5,449 nt of DNA from a bacterium (GCA_021767885.1 JAASSM010000164.1:1-5449), one strand, 5' to 3'; shown: positions 1 to 5,255, counted from the stretch's first letter. Numbers and translations: made by a program. The notes: generated from the sequence alone by a model not told the origin.

Positions 1-171
1 ATGCTGGTGGGGCTGACCGAGCGGCCGCTCGGAGAGGAGGAGATCCTCGCGCGGAGGTTGTTCGTGACGCAGATCCCGCTGCCACCGTTGTGGGAGGACT
101 ACTACTGGCGGCGGGTGAAGACGCGGACCTTGCGAGTGAACCCGGAGCATGCGCTGAAGTACGCGTTCTAG
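1..171 (+). CDS. Unrecognised protein, C-terminal part or small ORF
   Basis: An open frame runs from the first base of the window to a TAG stop, giving 56 residues. It begins with ATG at base 1, but because the window is cut there this may be an internal Met of a longer protein. No upstream ribosome binding site can be checked. The peptide has an acidic patch (GEEEIL), then a proline/aromatic stretch (PLPPLWEDYYW) and a basic end (RRVKTRTLRVNPEHALKYAF). I see no signal peptide, membrane segment or known motif. Codons such as TTG, AGG, CGA and CCA are used more freely than in the housekeeping genes downstream, which could mean weak expression or different ancestry. I do not recognise the family. 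The reading frame is probably real because it stays open and ends in three tandem stops, but this is not proof of coding. Confidence 0.5.
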   Translation: MLVGLTERPLGEEEILARRLFVTQIPLPPLWEDYYWRRVKTRTLRVNPEHALKYAF

Positions 172-229
172 TGATGAGTGAAAGACCAGGCAGGCGGTGA
201 GATCGCACTGGTGAAAAGGCATCAACATT

Positions 230-252
230 CTTCGGGGCACAACGAAGTTTTT
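230..252 (+). terminator. Possible weak intrinsic terminator of the first gene
   Basis: A 5-bp inverted repeat, CTTCG (230-234) with CGAAG (243-247), has an 8-base loop and is followed directly by five T (248-252). The stem is short for an intrinsic terminator. It lies 59 bases after the first gene's stop and just before the next promoter, which is where a terminator would be expected. An overlapping alternative pairing (231-235 with 254-258) competes with it. The call rests on position plus the T run. Confidence 0.3.
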
Positions 253-273
253 GCCGAAATCGTGGAATGATCC

Positions 274-303
274 TTGACAGCGTTTTTCTACTCTACAGAT
301 AAT
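274..303 (+). promoter_or_regulatory. Sigma70-type promoter for the lysine-rich protein gene
   Basis: A perfect -35 box TTGACA (274-279) is followed after 18 bases by GATAAT (298-303), five of six matches to TATAAT. The surroundings are AT-richer than the rest of the window. Transcription should start near 310, giving a leader of about 110 bases. Because the ATG at 302 lies inside the -10 box, this promoter cannot express a protein starting there, which supports the start at 419. Confidence 0.75.
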
Positions 304-318
304 GCACGTGCTTCAGCT

Positions 319-376
319 GGACTCCTTCGAGTCCCTGCAAGCAGCGAGAGTCCGCCCGTCGCCCGAGGGTGCAGGG
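319..376 (+). promoter_or_regulatory. Structured leader with competing stems
   Basis: Inside the predicted leader, GGACTC (319-324) can pair with GAGTCC at 329-334 (4-base loop) or with a second GAGTCC copy at 348-353. CCCTGCA (333-339) can pair with TGCAGGG (370-376); this overlaps the first GAGTCC by two bases, so the short hairpin and the longer stem compete. No riboswitch family is recognised. The pairings are seen in the sequence; a regulatory role is inference. Confidence 0.3.
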
Positions 377-407
377 CCGGAGCGGAGCAAGGATCAACCC
401 GACAAGC

Positions 408-411
408 GAGG
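408..411 (+). promoter_or_regulatory. Ribosome binding site deciding the start at 419
   Basis: GAGG (408-411) lies seven bases before the ATG at 419. It favours that start over the upstream in-frame ATG at 302, which overlaps the promoter -10 box. Confidence 0.6.
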
Positions 412-418
412 TCCAAGG

Positions 419-850
419 ATGGAGGAGAGAACCCTGCTCGCGGCGGCTGCTGGCAAGACTGTCGCCAAGAAGACCACGAAGAAGGCCACGAAGAAGAAGG
501 CCACCAAGAAGGCGACCAAGAAGAAGGCCACGAAGAAGAAGGCCGCCAAGAAGACCACGAAGAAGGCCACGAAGAAGGCCGCCAAGAAGACCACGAAGAA
601 GGCGGCCAAGAAGGCCACGAAGAAGGCCGCGAAGAAGACCACGAAGAAGGCCGCCAAGAAGACCACGAAGAAGGCGGCCAAGAAGGCCACGAAGAAGGCT
701 GCCAAGAAGACCACGAAGAAGGCGGCCAAGAAGGCGACCAAGAAGACCGCGAAGAAGGCGGCCAAGAAGACCACGAAGAAGGCCGCGAAGAAGACGGCGA
801 AGAAGACCGCTCGCAAGGCGCCCGTGCGCAAGACGGCGAAGAAGGTCTGA
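419..850 (+). CDS. Lysine-rich histone H1-like DNA-binding protein
   Basis: This 143-residue protein is about 45% lysine (64 Lys). After a short non-repetitive head (MEERTLLAAAAGKTVA, residues 1-16) come 28 tandem KK-[AT]-[AT] units (residues 17-131), three of which carry an extra Lys, then a basic tail RKAPVRKTAKKV. There is no signal peptide or folded-domain signature. Such tails resemble the C-terminal domain of eukaryotic histone H1 and bacterial proteins such as AlgP and chlamydial Hc1/Hc2, which bind and compact DNA. By analogy this is probably a nucleoid-associated, non-specific DNA (or RNA) binder; that role is inferred from composition. ATG 419 is chosen over 302 because it has GAGG seven bases upstream and lies downstream of the predicted transcription start. 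All repeat lysines are AAG, while Ala and Thr codons vary. The gene is monocistronic and ends at a strong terminator. Confidence 0.85.
   Translation: MEERTLLAAAAGKTVAKKTTKKATKKKATKKATKKKATKKKAAKKTTKKATKKAAKKTTKKAAKKATKKAAKKTTKKAAKKTTKKAAKKATKKAAKKTTKKAAKKATKKTAKKAAKKTTKKAAKKTAKKTARKAPVRKTAKKV
465..811 (+). repeat. In-gene tandem repeat of 12-nt units with 48-nt higher-order copies
   Basis: The coding repeat consists of 12-nt units of two AAG codons plus two Ala or Thr codons. A higher-order unit encoding KTTKKAAKKATKKA-type blocks is visible: copies beginning at 587 and 659 match over 48 nt except for a few synonymous changes, and a third begins at 707 before diverging. The 48-72 nt spacing suggests growth by unequal crossing-over or slippage, so copy number may vary between strains and in assemblies. 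Confidence 0.8.
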
Positions 851-935
851 GACGCCCAGACCTGGCGCGGGCTTCGGCCGTCGGCGTCAGGGCGCGGGAG
901 CGCACCCGGATGCGGGGCGCGACCGGTCGCCAGCA

Positions 936-969
936 AAAAGCCGCCCGGGTTTCGACCCGGGCGGCTTTT
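936..969. terminator. Bidirectional intrinsic terminator
   Basis: A perfect 15-bp inverted repeat (936-950 with 955-969) encloses a 4-base loop, TTCG on the + strand. The GC-rich core is flanked by A4 on the left and T4 on the right, so either strand gives a hairpin ending in a U run; on the minus strand the run extends to five. It lies 85 bases after the lysine-rich gene's stop and about 50 bases beyond the stop of the converging barrel gene, and so should end both transcripts. Confidence 0.9.
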
Positions 970-1019
970 CCTTCGAGCGGCGGTGGGCTCGAGCCGGTGG
1001 CCTTGCCGGCAGGGGGACG

Positions 1020-1880
1020 CTAGCGGCTGGCGGCCTCGGCCATCTCCGCCTCGTGCAGGGCGCGGATGTCTCCGGGGACCACGTCGAGGAAGAACGAGAT
1101 GCCCGCGGTGATGTCGGTGAAGGAGACGGTCTCGGTGTAGTGGAGCTCGTCGCGCGACATGGCGAAGGTCGTCAGGTTGAACTGGACGAAGGCCGAGGTG
1201 TCGGCGAAGAGCGCGTGCTCGAGCCCGAAGGTGCCGGTGAGGTAGAGTCCGCTGACGTCCTCGAGGTTGCTGAAGCGGTTGATCACGCCGCCGAAACCGA
1301 AGCCCATGTACGGGTGGATCCCGAGCAGCTCGAAGCGGTCGAAGTCGTAGATCATCTCCAGGCCACCGCGGAAGATCTGCACGCTGTCGTCCCGGTCGAT
1401 CTCCTCGCGGACGAAGTTGTCGGGCTCCTCGGTGTTGACCATGGTCAGGACGGCCTCGGTGGCGCTGTAGGACAGCGACAGGTCGAGGTGGAAGTTGTCG
1501 GTGAGGTAGGAGCCCACGCGGACGCCGAAGGTGTAGCCGTCCTCGAGCTTCTTGATGGGGCCGTCGTAGATCTCGTAGTTGAGCTCGTCGGTCTCCCAGA
1601 ACGAGCCGTCGTAACCCATCACCAGGTCGGCGCCCTCGGTGAGATAGGTGCGGTCGCCCTTGACCGGCAGGTTGAGATACTCGTCGCCACCGAACTGCCC
1701 ACCGAAGATCCGCACGGTGTAGGCCTTGATCTTGTAATCGTCCCAGGTGAGCTCGGGCTCGGCGGCGGTGTCGTCGGCCTCGAGGGGATCGTCGGCGGCC
1801 GCATCCTGCGCCACGGCGGTCCCGGCCGCGAGGCCCAGGACGAGGCAGCAGAGAAGGGCGAGGAAGAACCTGGAATTCAT
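1020..1880 (-). CDS. Secreted outer-membrane beta-barrel protein
   Basis: The protein has 286 residues. Residues 1-24 form a Sec signal peptide: MNSR, a hydrophobic core FFLALLCCLVLGLAAG, and a cleavage site TAVA|Q. The two Cys in the core lack a small residue at -1, so a lipobox is unlikely. After the signal comes an acidic, alanine-rich linker (about 25-45), then amphipathic aromatic-rich strands typical of outer-membrane barrels, for example YKIKAYTVRIFGG, YTFGVRVGSYL, FHLDLSLSYS, LEMIYDF, IHPYMGFGFGGVI, LYLTGTFGLEHAL, AFVQFNLTTFA and DITAGISFFLDVV. This suggests eight or more strands. The last strand is followed by a charged tail ending AEAASR rather than a terminal Phe. ATG 1880 is preferred to the longer GTG start at 1988, since GAGGTG lies six bases upstream and a signal peptide begins exactly there. 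The fold resembles the outer-membrane beta-barrel-domain proteins of Myxococcota and related phyla; substrate and role are unknown. Confidence 0.8.
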   Translation of the reverse strand: MNSRFFLALLCCLVLGLAAGTAVAQDAAADDPLEADDTAAEPELTWDDYKIKAYTVRIFGGQFGGDEYLNLPVKGDRTYLTEGADLVMGYDGSFWETDELNYEIYDGPIKKLEDGYTFGVRVGSYLTDNFHLDLSLSYSATEAVLTMVNTEEPDNFVREEIDRDDSVQIFRGGLEMIYDFDRFELLGIHPYMGFGFGGVINRFSNLEDVSGLYLTGTFGLEHALFADTSAFVQFNLTTFAMSRDELHYTETVSFTDITAGISFFLDVVPGDIRALHEAEMAEAASR

Positions 1881-1886
1881 GCAGGG

Positions 1887-1892
1887 CACCTC
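1887..1892 (-). promoter_or_regulatory. Ribosome binding site of the barrel gene
   Basis: On the minus strand GAGGTG (1892-1887) sits six bases before the ATG at 1880. Together with the signal peptide it fixes this start and excludes the upstream in-frame GTG at 1988. Confidence 0.65.
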
Positions 1893-1991
1893 GGCACGGA
1901 GAGAGGATTCCGGTGGGGGCCGGCGACGGCGCTCGGCGCCAGCCCGCCGGGGCGGCCGTGACCGCTCCGGTGGTCCGTCGGGCGACACCTA

Positions 1992-2020
1992 ACGGTAATG
2001 TCTGCCCGAGGGGGTGTCCA
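1992..2020 (-). promoter_or_regulatory. Candidate promoter for the barrel gene
   Basis: Reading the minus strand, TGGACA (2020-2015) is one mismatch from the -35 consensus. After 17 bases comes TACCGT (1997-1992), which keeps the key T, A and final T of the -10 box but matches only three of six. The start would be near 1985, giving a leader of about 105 bases and placing the alternative GTG 1988 upstream of the transcript. Confidence 0.4.
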
Positions 2021-2125
2021 GCCGGATTTGGCGCGCTAATCGGTTGGCATGAATGTAGGAAACGGGCCGGTGCGGGACAAGGCAGGTCGCGGCCGAGGAG
2101 GCCCGCAGTACGCCGGGCGGCCGTA

Positions 2126-2154
2126 TTGACACGCCACGGGGCGCACACTACTAT
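2126..2154 (+). promoter_or_regulatory. Sigma70-type promoter of the EF-G-2/yebC operon
   Basis: A perfect TTGACA (2126-2131) is followed by a 17-base spacer and TACTAT (2149-2154), four of six matches including the conserved T, A and last T. Transcription should begin near 2161, leaving a leader of about 134 bases before the TTG start at 2295. Confidence 0.7.
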
Positions 2155-2182
2155 TCTCGCTCGCCACGAACCGAATCCCTCG

Positions 2183-2251
2183 CGCCGCCGCCGGGCGATC
2201 CTGACCGGGCGGCGGCGTGATGCACGCGCCGGTCGCCAGGCGGTGGCGACC
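2183..2251 (+). promoter_or_regulatory. Two tandem hairpins in the EF-G-2 leader
   Basis: The first hairpin pairs 2183-2192 with 2208-2217 (10 bp, all G-C) around a 15-base loop. The second pairs GGTCGCC (2231-2237) with GGCGACC (2245-2251) around a 7-base loop. Neither is followed by a T run, so they are not typical terminators. The ribosome binding site at 2282 stays outside both. They could stabilise the mRNA or bind a regulator, but in GC-rich DNA such stems also arise by chance. Confidence 0.35.
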
Positions 2252-2281
2252 TCTGATCCGGCCCGCATCTCGTACCGACCC

Positions 2282-2288
2282 GGGAGGA
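2282..2288 (+). promoter_or_regulatory. Strong ribosome binding site deciding a TTG start
   Basis: GGGAGGA (2282-2288) lies six bases before TTG 2295. The in-frame GTG 2217 and ATG 2220 lack a comparable site, lie within the hairpin area, and would add an arginine/proline-rich stretch unlike an EF-G N-terminus. Confidence 0.75.
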
Positions 2289-2294
2289 CGATCC

Positions 2295-4385
2295 TTGAAG
2301 AGCTATCCCATCGACAAGATCCGGAACATCGCCCTGATCGCGCCGCACGGGGTGGGCAAGACCGCGCTGGCGGACGCCATGCTGCACGTCACCGGGAAGG
2401 TCGGTCGCCGGGGCAACGTCGACGACGGGAGTTCCGTCTTCGATTACCTCGACGAGGAGATCGAGAAGAAGCAGACCATCTCCGCCACGCTGGCGTGGAC
2501 CGAGGTGGACGGCCACAAGCTCAACCTCATCGACACCCCGGGCGTGGAGGACTTCCGCGGCGACGTGTACGCCAGCCTGCCGGTGATCGAGGGCGCGTAC
2601 TTCCTGGTCAAGGCCGACGGCGGCTACGAGGTGGCTTCCGACGCCGTGTGGCGCACCCTGCGCCAGCACGAGATCCCGTCGCTCATCGTGGTCAACCGCA
2701 TGAACAAGGAGCACGCGGACTGGGAAGGGACGCTCGAGACCCTGCGCGAGAACGTGGGTGTCAACGCCGTGCCCATCCACCTGCCCATCGGTGAGAAGGA
2801 GGGCTTCCGGGGCGTGGTGGACCTGCTGACCATGAAGGCGCACGTGGTCGAGAACGGCGAGCTGACCATCCAGGAGATTCCCGCCGACCTCGCCGACGCC
2901 GCGCAGGCGGGCCGCGAGGCGCTCATGGATCCGGCCGCCGAGGCGGTCGAGGAGCTCACCGAGAAGTACCTCGAGGAGATGACCCTCACCGACGAGGAGC
3001 TGATCCGGGGCTTGAAGGCCGGCGTGGCCCAGGGCACGGTCTACCCCGTGCTCGCCACCGCGGCGGACAGCGAGGTGGGCGTCCTGGCGACGCTCAAGGC
3101 GGCCGTGGGCCTGATCCCCAGCCCGGCCGTGCGCACCGAGATCGAGGGCCTCGATCCCCGCACCGGCGAGGAGAAGTCCATCGCCTGCAGCCCGGACGGC
3201 GAGCCGCTGGTGTTCGCCTTCAAGAAGCAGTACGAGGCGCAGGGTGGGGACATCGTCTGGCTGCGCGTCTTCAGCGGACAGGTCAAGAGTGGCGACAACC
3301 TGACCACCGGCGCCAGCAGCGAGGGCGAGCGCCTCGGCCAGATGTCCGCCGCCGTGGGCCGGCAGAAGGACAAGGTGGACGTGGCCGTGGCCGGAGACAT
3401 CGTCCAGGCCGCCAAGCTCAAGGTCACCGCCACCGGGATCACGCTGACCAGCAAGGGCACGTTCAAGCTCAAGCCGCTGCCGTTCCCGGTGCCCACCAAC
3501 GCCGAGGCCATCCGACCGGTCACGCAGGGCGACGAGGACAAGATGGCGGCCGGCCTGTCGCGGATCCACGAGGAGGACCTCACCTTCGAGATCAAGCATC
3601 AGCCGGAGCTGTCGCAGACCCTGCTGATCACCCAGGGCGACATGCACACCGCGCACATCCTGGACAAGCTGAAGAAGATCAACGGCGTGGAGGTGGAGCG
3701 TTCGCGCCCGCGCGTGGCCTTCAAGGAGACGGTCAAGGGCAAGACCGAGGTCCAGGGTCGGCACAAGAAGCAGACCGGTGGCCGCGGCCAGTTCGGTGAC
3801 GTCCACCTGCGCATCGAGGCCAACGAGCGGGGGGCGGGCTTCGAGTTCCTCGACGAGATCGTCGGCGGCGTGGTGCCCGGAAAGTTCATCCCGGCCGTGG
3901 AGAAGGGCTGTCGCGAGACCCTGGCCGACGGTCTGATCGCCGGCTACGAGATGGTGGACGTGAAGGTGGCGCTGTTCTTCGGCAGCTACCACAACGTGGA
4001 CTCGAGCGAGGCCGCGTTCAAGTCGGCCTCACGCATCGCGCTGCAGAAGGCGGTGGAGGAGAAGGCCGGCGAACTGCGGCCCGTGATCCTCGAGCCCATC
4101 ATGAACGTCAAGATCACCGTCCCCAAGGACTACATGGGCGACGTCATGGGCGACATCTCCACCCGCCGCGGGGCCATCCAGGGATCCGAGGCGGACGGTG
4201 GTTTCCAGATCGTCTCCGCCCAGGTCCCGCAGGACGAGCTCTACCAGTACGCCATCGCGCTGCGTGCCATGAGCCAGGGCACCGGCCAGTTCAGCATGGA
4301 GTTCTCTCACTACGCCGAGGTACCCGGCGACGTCCAGAAGCGGCTGATCGAGGAGTACCAGGCCAGCCGCCAGAAGAGCGACTAG
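2295..4385 (+). CDS. fusA2: EF-G-2-type translational GTPase (elongation factor G-like)
   Basis: The 696-residue protein has all five EF-G domains: G domain (about 1-295), domain II (300-395), III (410-475), IV (475-595) and V (597-685). The P-loop is A16-PHGVG-K22-T23, switch I keeps T61 (KKQTI), and G3 is D80-TPG. Domain IV/V marks include QTGGRGQFGD (493-502), GSYHNVDSS (563-571, with H566), LEPIM, DISTRRG and the terminal FSHYAEVP. EF-G proteins move tRNA and mRNA on the ribosome; the EF-G-2/EF-G-like paralogues, such as the second EF-G of Thermus thermophilus, have poorly defined roles. The segment RRGNVDDGSSVFDY and the SHYAEVP end favour this paralogue over canonical FusA. Two changes are odd: the NKxD motif is N134-R-M-N137, and Val84 follows DTPG where canonical EF-G has His. 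The start is TTG 2295, set by a strong Shine-Dalgarno and the family N-terminus. yebC follows after 10 bases, so co-transcription is very likely. Confidence 0.93.
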   Translation: MKSYPIDKIRNIALIAPHGVGKTALADAMLHVTGKVGRRGNVDDGSSVFDYLDEEIEKKQTISATLAWTEVDGHKLNLIDTPGVEDFRGDVYASLPVIEGAYFLVKADGGYEVASDAVWRTLRQHEIPSLIVVNRMNKEHADWEGTLETLRENVGVNAVPIHLPIGEKEGFRGVVDLLTMKAHVVENGELTIQEIPADLADAAQAGREALMDPAAEAVEELTEKYLEEMTLTDEELIRGLKAGVAQGTVYPVLATAADSEVGVLATLKAAVGLIPSPAVRTEIEGLDPRTGEEKSIACSPDGEPLVFAFKKQYEAQGGDIVWLRVFSGQVKSGDNLTTGASSEGERLGQMSAAVGRQKDKVDVAVAGDIVQAAKLKVTATGITLTSKGTFKLKPLPFPVPTNAEAIRPVTQGDEDKMAAGLSRIHEEDLTFEIKHQPELSQTLLITQGDMHTAHILDKLKKINGVEVERSRPRVAFKETVKGKTEVQGRHKKQTGGRGQFGDVHLRIEANERGAGFEFLDEIVGGVVPGKFIPAVEKGCRETLADGLIAGYEMVDVKVALFFGSYHNVDSSEAAFKSASRIALQKAVEEKAGELRPVILEPIMNVKITVPKDYMGDVMGDISTRRGAIQGSEADGGFQIVSAQVPQDELYQYAIALRAMSQGTGQFSMEFSHYAEVPGDVQKRLIEEYQASRQKSD

Positions 4386-4390
4386 GAGGA
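4384..4390 (+). promoter_or_regulatory. yebC ribosome binding site overlapping the upstream stop
   Basis: AGGAGGA (4384-4390) shares its first two bases with the TAG stop of the EF-G-2 gene (4383-4385) and lies five bases before GTG 4396. This suggests translational coupling of the two genes. Confidence 0.8.
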
Positions 4391-4395
4391 CCGCC

Positions 4396-5160
4396 GTGGC
4401 CGGCCATTCCAAGTGGGCGAACATCAAGCACCGCAAGGCGGCCCAGGACGCCAAGCGGGCCAAGGTCTGGACGCGTCTGATCCGCGAGGTCACCATCGCC
4501 GCCCGCGAGGGCGGCGGCGACCCGGAGGCCAACCCGCGTCTGCGGGCCGCGGTGACCACCGCGCGCGCCAGCAACATGCCCAACGACACCGTCGAGAAGG
4601 CCATCAAGCGCGGCACCGGTGAGCTCGAGGGCGTCACCTACGAGGAGATCAACTACGAGGGCTACGGCCCCGCCGGGGTCGCGATCCTCGTGGAGACCCA
4701 GACGGACAACAAGAACCGCACCGCCGCCGAGGTGCGGCACGTGTTCACCAAGTACGGCGGCAAGCTGGGCTCCACCGGCTGCGTCTCCTACCTCTTCACC
4801 CGCAAGGGGATGATCGTGGTCGCGGCCGACGAGGACGAGGCGGCGGTGGATCCCGAGCAGGTGATGGAGGTGGCCATCGAGAACGGGGCCGAGGACGTGG
4901 AGGAGTCCGACGGCACCGTGGTGGTGACCACCGCCATGGAGGATCTGCACGCGGTCTCCACCGCGTTGCAGGCCGCTGGCTTGCCAGTCCGCGACGCCGA
5001 GCTGGTCATGGAGGCCAGCACCGAGGTGACCATCGAGGACGAGAAGGAGGCGGCCGCGGTCCTGCGGCTGGTCAACTACCTCGATGACCTGGACGACGTC
5101 TCCAAGGTGTCGGCCAACTTCGACATCGACGCCGAGCTGCTCGCCAGGCTAGACTCCTGA
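4396..5160 (+). CDS. yebC: YebC/PmpR (TACO1) family protein
   Basis: The 254-residue product begins with the family signature MAGHSKWANIKHRKAAQDAK and carries other conserved blocks: NPRLRAAVTTARASNMPNDTVEKAIKRGTG (about 47-75), YEGYGPAGVAILVE (87-100) and TDNKNRTAAEVRH. Length and three-domain order fit the family fully; a G-to-A change in EGYGPGG is minor. Members have been described as transcriptional regulators (PmpR) and, more recently, as ribosome-associated factors that help translation of proline-rich or otherwise stalling sequences; mitochondrial TACO1 acts in COX1 translation. The cytoplasmic protein is therefore likely to act on the ribosome, which suits its position directly behind an EF-G-like GTPase. 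GTG 4396 is chosen because the family N-terminus starts there and AGGAGGA precedes it. There is no promoter in the 10-base gap, so it should be transcribed with the upstream gene. Confidence 0.97.
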   Translation: MAGHSKWANIKHRKAAQDAKRAKVWTRLIREVTIAAREGGGDPEANPRLRAAVTTARASNMPNDTVEKAIKRGTGELEGVTYEEINYEGYGPAGVAILVETQTDNKNRTAAEVRHVFTKYGGKLGSTGCVSYLFTRKGMIVVAADEDEAAVDPEQVMEVAIENGAEDVEESDGTVVVTTAMEDLHAVSTALQAAGLPVRDAELVMEASTEVTIEDEKEAAAVLRLVNYLDDLDDVSKVSANFDIDAELLARLDS

Positions 5161-5170
5161 GCAGCGGATC

Positions 5171-5205
5171 GGGGACCGGACGGTGGCCATCGCCATCCGG
5201 TCCCC
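5171..5205 (+). terminator. Strong hairpin between yebC and ruvC, possible terminator or attenuator
   Basis: GGGGACCGGA (5171-5180) pairs perfectly with TCCGGTCCCC (5196-5205). TGGC (5184-5187) with GCCA (5192-5195) extends the stem past a 3-base bulge, leaving a CATC loop. What follows is CGCTTCC and a C run, not a T run, so intrinsic termination would be weak. It may be a partial terminator or a processing site that lowers ruvC relative to yebC. Confidence 0.45.
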
Positions 5206-5255
5206 CGCTTCCCCCCGGCTCACCGCACCCACCAGCCCGTCGCGCCGGAAGGACC

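Larger units (their letters stand above)
1881..2294. other. Divergent intergenic region
   Basis: These 414 bases separate the reverse barrel gene from the forward EF-G-2 operon. They hold a candidate reverse promoter (1992-2020), a better forward promoter (2126-2154), and two GC-rich hairpins in the forward leader (2183-2217 and 2231-2251). Open frames that cross the region have arginine- and proline-rich products typical of noncoding GC-rich DNA. I see no tRNA, small ORF with a ribosome binding site, or recognisable operator. Confidence 0.7.

Noticed and set aside
178..270. Small GTG-started ORF of 30 residues
   Set aside because: There is no Shine-Dalgarno sequence, and it lies in the gap between a gene end and a promoter; probably chance.
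302..418. 39-residue N-terminal extension of the lysine-rich protein
   Set aside because: ATG 302 lies in the -10 box, upstream of the predicted transcript start, and has no ribosome binding site; GAGG precedes ATG 419.
465..850. Possible CRISPR or satellite array
   Set aside because: The repeats are codon-phased, contiguous without spacers and encode an uninterrupted lysine-rich protein.
274..1023. Forward open frame with EDHEEGHEEG-type repeats
   Set aside because: It is a +1-type shadow of the lysine repeat; it begins at the promoter -35 box and runs through the terminator.
394..2268. A 624-residue antisense open frame, with FFAAFFVVFLAAFF-like and arginine-rich stretches
   Set aside because: It is the reverse reading of the AAG-rich repeat plus GC-rich noncoding DNA and crosses the barrel gene, terminator and intergenic region; its composition is low-complexity.
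2151..3992. Long antisense frame of 613 residues over the EF-G-like gene
   Set aside because: It is a GC-rich shadow of a clearly recognised gene, with a histidine/leucine/valine-rich product and no family motif.
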